From Dokdonella_A soli (GTDB taxonomy: Bacteria > Pseudomonadota > Gammaproteobacteria > Xanthomonadales > Rhodanobacteraceae), in NCBI RefSeq assembly GCF_039523175.1, contig NZ_BAAAEU010000001.1, positions 124,001 to 188,000 of the forward strand: a stretch of 64,000 bases of DNA, given 5' to 3'. Of the stretch, positions 51,110 through 60,613 are shown piece by piece. Both the position numbers and the translations under genes were made by a program. Positions within the stretch are counted from its first letter, which is position 1. The number at the start of each line of letters is the position of its first letter. Below the pieces are notes generated by a model. It was not told the DNA's origin, ran no database searches, and was given only the letters and a program-made list of their open reading frames with translations.

Positions 51110-52846
51110 ATGAATGGAACCCTCGCCCTGCTCGACATCGCCGGCTACGTCGCGCTGCTGTTGTGGGGCACGCACATGGTCACCAGCGGCGTGTTGCGCG
51201 GCTACGGCAGCACGCTGCGGCGCTGGCTCGGGCGTTATCTCGGCCATCGCCTGAGCGCGTTCGGTTTCGGCCTCGCGGTGACCGCCGCGCTGCAGAGCAG
51301 CACCGCGACCGGGATGATGGCCGCGTCGTTCGCGGCCAGCGGCTTCCTCGGCCTCGCACCGGGACTTGCAGTGATGCTCGGCGCCAACGTCGGCACCACC
51401 TTGATCGTGCAGCTGCTGTCATTCGACATCGCGGTGATCGCACCGATCCTCGTACTGGTCGGCGTGGTCGTGTACCGGCGCAGTGACGACGTGCGCTTCG
51501 CCAACATCGGTCGCGTCGGTATCGGCCTCGGCCTGATGCTGCTCGCGCTGCATCTGCTGGTGCTGGCGTTGGCGCCAGTCGAGAACGCGACCGCGTTGCG
51601 CGCGGTGCTGCACAGCCTGGCCGGTGAGCCGGTGCTGGCGATGCTGATCGCGGCGCTGCTGACCTGGGCCTGCCACTCCAGCGTCGCCGTGGTCCTGCTG
51701 ATCGTCTCGCTGGCGACCGCTGGCGTCGTCGATGCGCCCGGCGCACTCGCGCTGGTGCTTGGCGCGAATCTCGGCGGCACGCTGCCGCCACTGTTCGACG
51801 CGGATACGCCGGTGGCGCGGCGCCTGCCGCTCGGCAACCTGCTGGTGCGACTCGCCGGTTGCATCGTCTGCCTGCCGCTGCTGCATCCGATCGCCGCCTG
51901 GCTGGGCGCGTTCGGCGACGGGCCGGCGCGCATCGCGGTCAACTTCCACACCGCGTTCAACCTCGCGCTCGCGATGGTCTTCATCCTCCCGCTCGACAAC
52001 CTGGCCCGGCTGCTGGTCCGCCTGCTGCCGGAGCCGCCACGGCCGGACGATCCGGGCGTCCCGCAGTACCTCGACGAGGCTGCGCTGGACTCGGCCGGCG
52101 TCGCGCTGGCCAACGCCGCGCGCGAGGCGATGCGCATGGCCGACATGGTCGAGAACATGCTCAAGGGCCTGGTCGAGGTGTTCGGCAAGAACGACCGCAG
52201 CCGCGCCACCGCGATCAGCCGCATGGACGGCGCGCTGGATCGGCTCGGCGTGGCGATCCGCGAGTACCTGGCCGATCTCGGCGGCGAGGCGCTGAACGAG
52301 GAGGACGGCGAGCGCAGCCAGGAAATCCTCGCGTTCGTGATCAACATCGAGCACATCGGCGACATCACCGCGAACAACCTGATGGAATTCGCGGCGAAGA
52401 AAGCACAGAGCGGACAGGACTTCTCCGCCGACGACATCCAGGATCTGGCCGCGATGCATATGCAGGTGATGCAGAGCCTGCGCCTCGGACTCGCCGTGTT
52501 CCTGCGCAACAACCTGCGCGCGGCGCAACAGCTGGCCGAACGCAAGGGCGTGCTGTGGCGCCTCGAGAACGAGGCCTCCGACCGGCACCTGCGCGAGCTG
52601 CGCGAGCGCCGGCCGAGCCCGCTGGGCGGCGACGTCTACCTGCGCATCCTGCGTGACCTGAAGCGCATCCACTCGCACCTGGCCGCGCTGGCATGGCCGG
52701 CGCTTGAACGCGCCGGTCTTCTGCAGGAACGTCTGATCAGCGAATCGGGACAGCTCGCGCGCAGCGGCGTCGCGACGGTCCCGGTGACGGACGCAACGCC
52801 GGATCTCGTCGAACACGACGAAGAACACCCTCGCAACTTGAGTTGA
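51110..52846 (+). CDS. Na/Pi cotransporter family protein
   Basis: A 578-residue PNaS-family transporter. The duplicated QSS motif is seen as ALQSSTATGMMAASFAASG near residue 60 and WACHSSVAVVLLIVSLATAG near 186. About eight membrane helices are followed by a PhoU-like cytosolic helical domain from about residue 330 to the end (NAAREAMRMADMVENMLKG; EHIGDITANNLMEFA). Probably moves phosphate; export rather than uptake is possible for this family. Translationally coupled to the response regulator gene. Confidence 0.92.
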   Translation: MNGTLALLDIAGYVALLLWGTHMVTSGVLRGYGSTLRRWLGRYLGHRLSAFGFGLAVTAALQSSTATGMMAASFAASGFLGLAPGLAVMLGANVGTTLIVQLLSFDIAVIAPILVLVGVVVYRRSDDVRFANIGRVGIGLGLMLLALHLLVLALAPVENATALRAVLHSLAGEPVLAMLIAALLTWACHSSVAVVLLIVSLATAGVVDAPGALALVLGANLGGTLPPLFDADTPVARRLPLGNLLVRLAGCIVCLPLLHPIAAWLGAFGDGPARIAVNFHTAFNLALAMVFILPLDNLARLLVRLLPEPPRPDDPGVPQYLDEAALDSAGVALANAAREAMRMADMVENMLKGLVEVFGKNDRSRATAISRMDGALDRLGVAIREYLADLGGEALNEEDGERSQEILAFVINIEHIGDITANNLMEFAAKKAQSGQDFSADDIQDLAAMHMQVMQSLRLGLAVFLRNNLRAAQQLAERKGVLWRLENEASDRHLRELRERRPSPLGGDVYLRILRDLKRIHSHLAALAWPALERAGLLQERLISESGQLARSGVATVPVTDATPDLVEHDEEHPRNLS

Positions 52847-52851
52847 CCCGC

Positions 52852-53529
52852 ATGCGCATCCTCGTGATCGAAGACGACGACAAGATCCGCCGCTACGTCG
52901 AACAGGCGCTGCGCGCGGAGCGTTGCGCGGTCGATGTCGCCGCGGACGGCGACGAAGGACTGTGGCTGGCCGGCTCGCACCCGTATGACGTGATCGTGAT
53001 GGACCTGATGCTGCCGACGCGTGACGGGATGAGCGTGCTGCGCCAGCTGCGCCGCAGCGGCTCGACGGTGCCGGTGCTGATCCTGACCGCACGCGGTGGC
53101 GTCGAGGATCGCGTCAGCGGACTCAACGCCGGCGCCGACGACTATCTGGCCAAGCCGTTTGCCGTCTCGGAACTGATCGCGCGTGTGCATGCGCTCGGAC
53201 GCCGGCAGCGGCCGCACCTCGGCAGCGTGCTGAAATTCGAGGATCTGGAGCTCGACCTGCTCGGCCGGCGCGTCAGCCGCGGCGGCCAGCGCATCGACCT
53301 GACGCCGCGCGAATTCGCGCTGCTGGAGCTGTTGCTGCAGCACGCGCCGAATCCGGTCAGCAAGGCCGTCATCATCGAGAAGGTCTGGGATCGCTGCTTC
53401 GATTCGGAAACCGCGCTGGTCAACGTGCATGTCTCGCATCTGCGCAAGAAGCTCGAACTGCCCGGCTCGCCGCCGCTGATCCGCACGATCCGTGGCGTCG
53501 GCTTCGCGCTAGGCGCGGAACCTGCGTGA
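52852..53529 (+). CDS. OmpR/PhoB-family response regulator
   Basis: 225 residues. Receiver domain with the acidic pocket (VIEDDDK), phospho-Asp in VIVMDLMLP, Thr in LILTARGG and Lys in LAKPFAVSEL; winged-helix domain with LTPREFALLELLL and VNVHVSHLRKKLE. The sequence leans to the heavy-metal/PmrA-like branch. The ATG at 52852 is used; the frame is open from a TTG at 52843 overlapping the transporter stop. The stop overlaps the kinase start (GTGA). Confidence 0.93.
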   Translation: MRILVIEDDDKIRRYVEQALRAERCAVDVAADGDEGLWLAGSHPYDVIVMDLMLPTRDGMSVLRQLRRSGSTVPVLILTARGGVEDRVSGLNAGADDYLAKPFAVSELIARVHALGRRQRPHLGSVLKFEDLELDLLGRRVSRGGQRIDLTPREFALLELLLQHAPNPVSKAVIIEKVWDRCFDSETALVNVHVSHLRKKLELPGSPPLIRTIRGVGFALGAEPA

Positions 53530-54482
53530 ACCGGTCCGTCACGACCATGGCGATCGCATTCGGCGCGACCTTTCTCGTCGCGTCCGCGATCTATTGGGAG
53601 TTTGCCGACCCGGCCTGGCTCGCCGGCCAGTCCGGGAGCGCAGGGCACGCCAGCGTGCGCTTGCAGGCGCTGTACGTGCTCATCGTGTGGCTGGCTTTCG
53701 CTGGGGTCGCGTGGTGGCTGCGCCGCCGCGCGACGCGCCCGCTGCAACGCCTGCAGGCGGATCTGCAGCGCATCGATCCGGGAAATCCGCTGCAGCGGAT
53801 TTCCCATCAGCCGGAAACGCCCGAGCTCGATGGCGTCGTGGATTCGATCAACGCCCTGCTCGGCCGCGTGCATGACGAGCTCGGCCGGCTCGACCACTTC
53901 ACCGCGCAGGTCGCGCACGAACTGCGTCTGCCGCTCACGCTGGCGCGCCTGCGCCTGGACAAGGCCGCGCCGCAGCTGCCCGAGGCCCTGGTGGAGGACC
54001 TGGTCGCCGAGTTCGAGCGGCTTTCGCGTTTCGTCGACCAGACTCTGCTGCTCGCCAAGGCCGAGCAGGGCAACCTGCCGCTGCAACGCGGACGCATGGA
54101 TCTGCACGCGCTGCTCGGCCCGGTCGTCGAGGGCATTGCGCTGATGGCCGAGGCGCAGGGGCGCAGCCTGGAAATGGAATCGGAGTCTGCGTGGATCGAT
54201 TTCGACCCCGACTACACCAAACAGATTGTCTACAACCTGCTGGCCAACGCGCTTCGCCATGGCACGGGCACGATCCGGGTACGCCTTCGCTCACGCAGCG
54301 GCAAGGTCAGGCTGCTGGTCGTCAATCCGGTGCGCGCAGTGCCGTCCCGCCGCGGCAGCCTCGGCAGCGGCCAGCGCATCGTGGCCGCGCTCGCCGCGCT
54401 GCATCGCGGCATGCGCGTGCGCTATCGCTGCTTTGGCCGGCTGCATGTCGCCCGCCTCGTGATTGCCGCGGCCGAATCTTGA
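53526..54482 (+). CDS. sensor histidine kinase with degenerate ATP-binding G boxes
   Basis: 318 residues starting at GTG 53526. Two membrane helices (AIAFGATFLVASAIYWEF; ALYVLIVWLAFAGVAWWL), a HAMP-like linker, the H box with FTAQVAHELRLPLTLARLRL near residue 130, and the N box QIVYNLLANALRHG near 231. Where the DxGxG (G1) motif should follow, the sequence reads LLVVNPVRAVPSRRG, so the ATP-lid Asp is missing; only GSLGSGQRIV remains as a G2-like loop. The periplasmic loop is short. It may still function, but with altered kinase activity. Confidence 0.88.
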   Translation: MNRSVTTMAIAFGATFLVASAIYWEFADPAWLAGQSGSAGHASVRLQALYVLIVWLAFAGVAWWLRRRATRPLQRLQADLQRIDPGNPLQRISHQPETPELDGVVDSINALLGRVHDELGRLDHFTAQVAHELRLPLTLARLRLDKAAPQLPEALVEDLVAEFERLSRFVDQTLLLAKAEQGNLPLQRGRMDLHALLGPVVEGIALMAEAQGRSLEMESESAWIDFDPDYTKQIVYNLLANALRHGTGTIRVRLRSRSGKVRLLVVNPVRAVPSRRGSLGSGQRIVAALAALHRGMRVRYRCFGRLHVARLVIAAAES

Positions 54483-54488
54483 AGAAAC

Positions 54489-54516
54489 CTTAAAGTTCGC
54501 TTCAAGGGGTCTTTAG
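54489..54516 (+). promoter_or_regulatory. triple direct-repeat operator for an OmpR-type regulator
   Basis: CTTAAA, CTTCAA and CTTTAG at 54489, 54500 and 54511: three half-sites with exact 11-bp period, the pattern of PmrA-like OmpR-family boxes. A TATGCC -10-like hexamer lies at 54533-54538, so the third half-site overlaps the -35 position. It is 7 bp after the kinase stop and upstream of the efflux operon. Confidence 0.65.
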
Positions 54517-54570
54517 GGCACCCCTGCCACGCTATGCCGCGGTCGCAGTCCTCCGGGGAAATCTGATTGG

Positions 54571-54654
54571 CTCGTCATCCCGGCGAAAGCCGGGATCCAG
54601 CGTTTCTGCACTTCGATGAAGAAACTGGATTCCGGCTTTCGCCGGAATGACGAG
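54571..54654. repeat. inverted repeat GTCATCCCGGCGAAAGCCGGGAT type
   Basis: Arms CTCGTCATCCCGGCGAAAGC and, inverted, GGCTTTCGCCGGAATGACGAG. A well-known short palindromic repeat type in proteobacteria, resembling neisserial dRS3 elements in layout. Located in the predicted 5' UTR of the efflux operon. Confidence 0.85.
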
Positions 54655-54916
54655 CACGAGGAGTTCAGATGCTCCTTGGGGATGCCTACGGAAGCGGGCC
54701 GCCTCGAATAGAGACGGCCTCGCCCGAACATCCGAATCCTGTGCCTGGCCAACCGCCGCAGCGAAACGCCGCGACGGACTATCGGCGCACGCGTCGACAT
54801 CGCGCACGGTCGTCATCTGACCGCGGCACGATCCGGACCTTCGAAGCGACCCACCCACGTTGCCGCGCATTGCGCGGCGCGTCCATGCCATCAGCAGCCA
54901 GCGATCGGAGTCCATC

Positions 54917-56059
54917 ATGCGCACAAGTCCGCGTTTCATCGTGTACGGCGCCATCGGCATCGCAGTGCTCGCGATCGCCGTGCTCGCCCTGCGTCCGCAG
55001 GCGCGGACGAATGTCGCCGCGGCCGCCAGCGATTCGCCTGCATTCGTGCACAAGGGCAGCGCGCTGTTCGTGCCGCAGGACTCGGCGCTGCGCCAGTCGC
55101 TCGACATCGGCAGCGTCGCCGAACAATCATTGCAGGCGCCGATGTCGGCGCCCGCGGTCATCGAGGCCGATCCGGCGCGTCTCGCCAGGATCCTGCCGCC
55201 GCTGTCGGGCCGGATCGTTGCGCTGCAGGTACGCCTCGGCGACGCGATCCAGGTCGGGCAGCCGTTGTTCACGATCGACTCCGCCGATCTCGCCCAGGCG
55301 CGTTCGGACCTGCAGCACGCCGAAGCGCAGCTGCGCCTGACCCAGCACGCACTCGACCGCGCGAACGACCTGCGTGCGCACGAGATCGCCGCGACCAAGG
55401 AGGTCGAGCAGGCCGAGGCCGACCACGCAAGCGCGGCAAGCGACCTGGAGCGCGCGAAGGCACGCCTCGCCCAACTGGGCATCGCGCCGAACGCGAAGGA
55501 ATCGCCACGCGTGCTCACCGTCAAATCGCCGATCGCGGGGCGCGTCGTCGATCTCGCCGCGACGCCGGGCACGTACGCGAACGACAACACCGCGGCGCTG
55601 ATGACGATCGCCGACCTGTCGACGGTATGGTTCACCGCGAGCGTGCAGGAAAAGGACCTGTCCGCGATCAAGGTCGGCGAGGCGATCGCCGCAACCTTGT
55701 CGGCCTACCCCGGCGAGACGTTCAAGGGCACGGTCAAGTTCATCGGCGACATGCTCGACAGCGATACGCGCACGGTGAAGGTGCGCATCGCGTTCGACAA
55801 TCCGGAGCGGCGCCTGAAGCCCGGCATGTTCGCCAACGTGCAGTTCGTAGGCGAAACGCATACGGCACTGACCCTGCCGACCACCGCCCTCGTGCAGAAC
55901 GAGGAGAAGACCCTGGTCTACGTCGAGACCTCGCCATGGACGTTCGAGCCGCGCGAGATCCTCGCCGGCCCGCACATCGGCGGTCTCACCGAGGTTCGCC
56001 AGGGTGTCAAGTCCGGCGAGCGCATCGTGACCCGCAACGGAGTGCTGTTCCATGATTGA
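54917..56059 (+). CDS. efflux RND transporter periplasmic adaptor subunit (CzcB/CusB-like)
   Basis: 380 residues from the ATG at 54917 (CGGAG ribosome site). N-terminal membrane anchor (FIVYGAIGIAVLAIAVLAL), lipoyl-like domain (ARILPPLSGRIVALQVRLGD), long alpha-hairpin (DLQHAEAQLRLTQHALDRAN) and beta-barrel (KSPIAGRVVDLAATPGTYAN). It joins the inner-membrane pump to the outer-membrane channel. Overlaps the pump gene by 8 bp. Confidence 0.92.
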   Translation: MRTSPRFIVYGAIGIAVLAIAVLALRPQARTNVAAAASDSPAFVHKGSALFVPQDSALRQSLDIGSVAEQSLQAPMSAPAVIEADPARLARILPPLSGRIVALQVRLGDAIQVGQPLFTIDSADLAQARSDLQHAEAQLRLTQHALDRANDLRAHEIAATKEVEQAEADHASAASDLERAKARLAQLGIAPNAKESPRVLTVKSPIAGRVVDLAATPGTYANDNTAALMTIADLSTVWFTASVQEKDLSAIKVGEAIAATLSAYPGETFKGTVKFIGDMLDSDTRTVKVRIAFDNPERRLKPGMFANVQFVGETHTALTLPTTALVQNEEKTLVYVETSPWTFEPREILAGPHIGGLTEVRQGVKSGERIVTRNGVLFHD

Positions 56060-59000
56060 GCGCCTGGTTGCCCTGTGCCTCAGGCAGCGCATCGTCGTCT
56101 GGATGGTGTTCGTGTTCGTCGCGCTGTACGGCGCCGTCTCGTTCCTCCAATTGCCGATCGAAGCCTATCCCGACATCGCCGACACCACCTCGCAGGTGGT
56201 GACCCAGGTGCCCGGCCTCGCCGCCGAGGAAGTGGAACGGCAGATCACGATTCCGCTCGAACGCGGGCTGATCAACACGCCCGGCATCGAGGTGCTGCGT
56301 TCGAAGAGCACGTTCGCGCTGTCGCTGATCACGGTCGTGTTCAAGGACGGCGTCGAGGACTACTGGTCGCGCCAGCGCCTGCAGGAACGCCTGCAGAACA
56401 TCACGCTGCCCTACGGCGCGCAGCCCGGCCTCGACGCATTGACCTCGCCGATCGGCGAGATCTACCGCTACACGCTCGAATCGAAGACGCACTCGCTGCG
56501 TGAACTGTCCGAACTGCAGCTCTGGACCGTGATCCCGCGGCTGAAAGCGGTACCCGGCGTCGTCGACGTCGCGAATTTCGGCGGCCTCACCACGACCTAC
56601 CAGCTCACCCTCGATCCGCAGCGCCTGGTCAAGTACAACCTGTCGCTGGCCCAGGTCGAAGCCGCGGTCAAGGCGAACAACAGCAACGCCGGCGGCAGCG
56701 TGATCACGCGCGGCGAGCAGGGCTTCGTTGTGCGCGGCATCGGCCTAATCGGCGGCCTGGACGACCTAGGCAACGTCGTCGTGCTGACCACCAAGGACGG
56801 CACGCCAGTGCGCATCCGCGACCTCGGCGCGGTCACGCTCGGCAATGTCGAACGTCACGGCATCCTCGGCTACGACCATCAGTCCGACCATATCGAAGGC
56901 ATCACGCTGCTGCTCAAGAACGAGCCGGCGGCCGAGGTGATCCCGCGCGTGCACCAGGCCGTCGAGGAACTGAATTCCAAACTGCTGCCGCCGGACGTAA
57001 AGGTGGTGCCGTACATCGACCGCAGCATGCTGATCGGCGCGACCGTGCATACGGTGTCGCACACGCTGACCGAGGGGCTGGTACTGGTCACGCTGATCCT
57101 GCTGCTGTTCCTCGGCAGCCCGCGCGCCGCGATCATCGTCGCGTTGACGGTTCCGCTGTCGCTGCTGATCGCGTTCGTGTTCATGCATCACGCGCATATC
57201 CCCGCGAACCTGTTGTCGCTGGGCGCGATCGACTTCGGCATCCTCGTCGACGGCGCGATCGTCGTGTTGGAGAACGTGCTGCGCCAACGCGAAGCGAACG
57301 AAGGCCGGCCGCTCACCTTGCGGGATGTCTACATGGCGTCCATCCAGGTCGGCAGGCCGGTGTTCTTCGCGACCCTGATCATCATCACCGCGTACATCCC
57401 GCTGTTCTCGTTCCAGCGTGTCGAATACAAGCTGTTCTCGCCGATGGCCTGGGCGGTCGGCTTCTCGCTAGTCGGTGCGCTGATGGTTGCGCTGACCCTG
57501 ATTCCCGGTCTCGCCTACGTCGCGTACCGCAAGCCACGCGCGGTGTTCCACAATCGCGTCATCGAGCTGGCGAACACACGCTACCAAGCCCTGCTGGGAA
57601 AATTTGCTTCGCGCTCGCGGCTCGCGCTCGGCATTTGCGCCGCTTCGCTGGTCGTGGTCCTAGGCCTGCTCCTGACCATCGGCCGCGATTTCCTGCCCTA
57701 TCTCGATGAAGGCTCGCTGTGGCTGCAGGTGACGCTGCCGCAGGGCATTTCGCTGAACAAGGCCAGCGAGTACGCAACGGATCTGCGCAATGCGACGCTC
57801 GAATTCCCCGAAGTCGAACATATCGTCACCCAGCTCGGCCGCAACGACGACGGTACTGATCCGTTCACGCCCTCGCACATCGAATGCGCGGTGACCCTGC
57901 ACCCGTACGACACCTGGAAGTCGGGAATGACCAAGCAGGAGCTGATCGAGAAACTCGCGGCGCGCTACAAACGCCTGCCCGGCGTCGACGTGCAGTTCAA
58001 CCAGCCGATGATCGACGGCGTCTACGACAAGCTCGCCGGCGCGCACAGCGAACTGGTGATCAAGGTCCATGGTGAGGATTTCGCGGAACTGCGCCGCATC
58101 GCGGTCGGCATCATGCAGACGCTGGCGACCGTGAGCGGCGCGGTCGACGTCGCAATGGATCAGGAGCCGCCGCTGCCGCAGGTGCGCATCACGCTGGACC
58201 GCGAGGCGGCAGCGCGTTACGGGCTCAACGCCGACGATGTCTCCGACCTGATCAGCAGCGGCATCAGCGGCGGCGCGCAGAGCCAGCTCTATGTCGGCGA
58301 ACGCGTGTATCCGATCACAGTCAAGCTGGCCGGCTTCACGCGCGACGACCCCGACAAGCTCGGAGACCTTCTGCTGACCACGCCCAGCGGAGCACACGTG
58401 CCGCTGGCGCAGGTCGCGAAGATCGAGATCAGGTCCGGCGAAAGCACGATCACGCGCGAGATGGGGCATCGCCACGTCACCGTGAAGCTCAACCTGCGCG
58501 GCCGCGATCTCGGCTCGTTCCTGGCCGAGGCACAGCCGAAGATCGACGCCGCGGTCAAGTACGACCACGTCAAGTACCAGGTCAGCTGGGGCGGCCAGTT
58601 CGAGAACCAGCAGCGCGCACAGCAGCGCCTGATGCTGATCGTGCCGATCGTCGTCGCGCTGATGTTCGTGCTTTTGTACGCGGCATTCCGCACCGCGCGC
58701 CACGCGATCCTGATCCTGCTGACGCTGCCGCTCGCCACGCTCGGCGGCCTGCTCGCGCTGCACCTGCGCGGCATGACCCTCAACGTGTCCAGCGCGGTCG
58801 GCTTCATCGCACTGTCCGGCGTCGCGGTGCAGAACGGCATCATCATGGTGTCCAACCTCAATCGCTGGCGCGACAGCGGATCCGATCTGCTGGATGCGGT
58901 TATCCACGGCGCCGCCGAACGCTTCCGGCCGGTGCTGATGACCGCATCCGTCGCGATGCTCGGCCTGTTGCCGGCCGCGCTGGCGCACGGCCTGGGCAGC

Positions 59001-59183
59001 GATGTGCAGCGGCCGCTCGCGACCGTCGTCGTCGGCGGTTTGATCACCGCAACCGTGCTGACCCTGCTCGTACTGCCCACCCTGTACTACCTGATCGAAA
59101 CGCGTGTCGCCGAGCGCATACGGACATCCACGCGCCAGCTGGACCAGACGCTCGACACCGACTTGTCCGGAGATGCGACATGA
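56052..59183 (+). CDS. heavy-metal efflux RND transporter permease (CzcA/CusA family)
   Basis: 1043 residues, 12 membrane helices with two large periplasmic loops. The HME-family proton-relay motif is seen as GAIDFGILVDGAIVVLEN near residue 392. The N-terminus (LCLRQRIVVWMVFVFVALYG; IEAYPDIADTTSQVVTQVPG) is the CzcA/CusA type. Expected to expel divalent (Co, Zn, Cd) or monovalent (Cu, Ag) metal ions by proton antiport. The DFGxxxDGA form is more usual in the Zn/Co/Cd pumps, but the metal cannot be stated with confidence. Coupled to both flanking genes. Confidence 0.94.
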   Translation: MIERLVALCLRQRIVVWMVFVFVALYGAVSFLQLPIEAYPDIADTTSQVVTQVPGLAAEEVERQITIPLERGLINTPGIEVLRSKSTFALSLITVVFKDGVEDYWSRQRLQERLQNITLPYGAQPGLDALTSPIGEIYRYTLESKTHSLRELSELQLWTVIPRLKAVPGVVDVANFGGLTTTYQLTLDPQRLVKYNLSLAQVEAAVKANNSNAGGSVITRGEQGFVVRGIGLIGGLDDLGNVVVLTTKDGTPVRIRDLGAVTLGNVERHGILGYDHQSDHIEGITLLLKNEPAAEVIPRVHQAVEELNSKLLPPDVKVVPYIDRSMLIGATVHTVSHTLTEGLVLVTLILLLFLGSPRAAIIVALTVPLSLLIAFVFMHHAHIPANLLSLGAIDFGILVDGAIVVLENVLRQREANEGRPLTLRDVYMASIQVGRPVFFATLIIITAYIPLFSFQRVEYKLFSPMAWAVGFSLVGALMVALTLIPGLAYVAYRKPRAVFHNRVIELANTRYQALLGKFASRSRLALGICAASLVVVLGLLLTIGRDFLPYLDEGSLWLQVTLPQGISLNKASEYATDLRNATLEFPEVEHIVTQLGRNDDGTDPFTPSHIECAVTLHPYDTWKSGMTKQELIEKLAARYKRLPGVDVQFNQPMIDGVYDKLAGAHSELVIKVHGEDFAELRRIAVGIMQTLATVSGAVDVAMDQEPPLPQVRITLDREAAARYGLNADDVSDLISSGISGGAQSQLYVGERVYPITVKLAGFTRDDPDKLGDLLLTTPSGAHVPLAQVAKIEIRSGESTITREMGHRHVTVKLNLRGRDLGSFLAEAQPKIDAAVKYDHVKYQVSWGGQFENQQRAQQRLMLIVPIVVALMFVLLYAAFRTARHAILILLTLPLATLGGLLALHLRGMTLNVSSAVGFIALSGVAVQNGIIMVSNLNRWRDSGSDLLDAVIHGAAERFRPVLMTASVAMLGLLPAALAHGLGSDVQRPLATVVVGGLITATVLTLLVLPTLYYLIETRVAERIRTSTRQLDQTLDTDLSGDAT

Positions 59184-60613
59184 GAAAGACCCATCTGGCC
59201 GCCCTGGCCGTGCTGTGGCTCTGCGGCGCACACGCGACGGACGTGGTCACGGGCACGAACATCCGGAACGCGCTTGCGGCCCCACCATCGACGACGGCCA
59301 ATCCGTATGCGGGTTTCGGCGCACCGCTCGACAGCTGGAAGGTCGACGCATCGGAGCCGGCCGAGCAGTCGCTGAGCTGGCCAACGTTCATCCACGAAGT
59401 GCTCGAGGCCAATCTCGACTACGCGGCGGCGCGCTACAACGTCGACATGGCGGCTGCCGACGCGGCCGCAGCGCGATTGCTGCCGAATCCGACCCTGTCG
59501 TTGAACGGCAACCGCGATCTGACCTTCCACGACAAGATCGGCATCGGCAACGATGGGCGCCCCGCCCGGCTACGCCAGGTCGAAAGCAAGACCTATGGAC
59601 TCGATGAAGTCATCGAGACGGGCGGCAAGCGCAAGTGGCGCACCAAGGTCGCCGACCAGACCTTGCGCGCCGCCGCCGCAACGCTGGACGACTTCCTGCG
59701 CAACCTCAAGCTCGATGCGGCGTCGGCCTACGCCGATACGCTCGCCGCGCAGGACAATGTCGACCGGCTGCGCATCGCCGCGGGATTTCTCGCCGATCTC
59801 AGCCGCGCGCAGGAGCATCGCTATTCGGCCGGCGACATCGGCAAGCCCGACCTCACCCAGACCCGGCTCGAGGAACTCCAGTTCAGCAATGATCTGCGCA
59901 AGGCCGAGGCGGATGCGGAACAGGCGCGGTTCGCCTTGTCGACATTTCTCGGCCGCAATCGCGGACGAACGAAATTCAACGTCGTCGGAACGCTCAAGCT
60001 GAAACCGCACTCCTATGACGTCGACGCCACGATCAGCGAGATGCTCAAACAACGTCCGGATCTGGTCGCGCTGCGACACGCACGCGACGCTGCCACCAGC
60101 GGCGTGCAACTGGCCAAGGCGGCTCGCATTCCCAACGTCGATCTCGGCCTTTCGTACACCCACAACGGAGCGGTCGCGATCAATCATCCGATCAATCCGA
60201 CACCAGCGTTCAATGCGCTCACGCTCAATGTATCGGTGCCGATCCCATTGTTCGACCAGGGCCAGTATGGCGTGCGCAAGGCCTTTGCGGCTTCGGACCA
60301 GGCCGAAACGCAACTGGCGTCCGCCGAGCTCAAGGCTGAAGTCGGACTGCGCACGGCGGATGCGCAATACCGTGCCGCCCTGGAGCGCGTAGTGAAATTC
60401 CAGGAAAACGTGCTGAAGTCTGCCGACGAGCTGCTCGCTGCCAAGCGCTACAGCTACCAGCGTGGCGCCAGCACGCTGCTCGAATTGCTCGATGCGCAAC
60501 GCTCGGCCAACGAAACGCGCCAGGCATACGAGAGCGCGCTGGCGGACGCGGCGCAGGCATTGATCGAGCTGGAACGCGCCAGCGGCATCGATCAGCGCAT
60601 CGATTTCCAGTAG
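59180..60613 (+). CDS. TolC-family outer membrane factor (CzcC-like)
   Basis: 477 residues with a signal peptide (LAALAVLWLCGAHA), then two internally repeated OEP domains with long helices (PTFIHEVLEANLDYAAARYN; AADAAAARLLPNPTLSLNGN; YQRGASTLLELLDAQRSANE). The outer-membrane channel for the adaptor and pump. ATG overlaps the pump stop (ATGA). Gene order adaptor-pump-channel. Confidence 0.9.
   Translation: MRKTHLAALAVLWLCGAHATDVVTGTNIRNALAAPPSTTANPYAGFGAPLDSWKVDASEPAEQSLSWPTFIHEVLEANLDYAAARYNVDMAAADAAAARLLPNPTLSLNGNRDLTFHDKIGIGNDGRPARLRQVESKTYGLDEVIETGGKRKWRTKVADQTLRAAAATLDDFLRNLKLDAASAYADTLAAQDNVDRLRIAAGFLADLSRAQEHRYSAGDIGKPDLTQTRLEELQFSNDLRKAEADAEQARFALSTFLGRNRGRTKFNVVGTLKLKPHSYDVDATISEMLKQRPDLVALRHARDAATSGVQLAKAARIPNVDLGLSYTHNGAVAINHPINPTPAFNALTLNVSVPIPLFDQGQYGVRKAFAASDQAETQLASAELKAEVGLRTADAQYRAALERVVKFQENVLKSADELLAAKRYSYQRGASTLLELLDAQRSANETRQAYESALADAAQALIELERASGIDQRIDFQ

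Noticed and set aside
57660..59231. 523-codon minus-strand frame opposite the RND pump
   Set aside because: Antisense of a long, well-conserved pump; no recognisable protein features.
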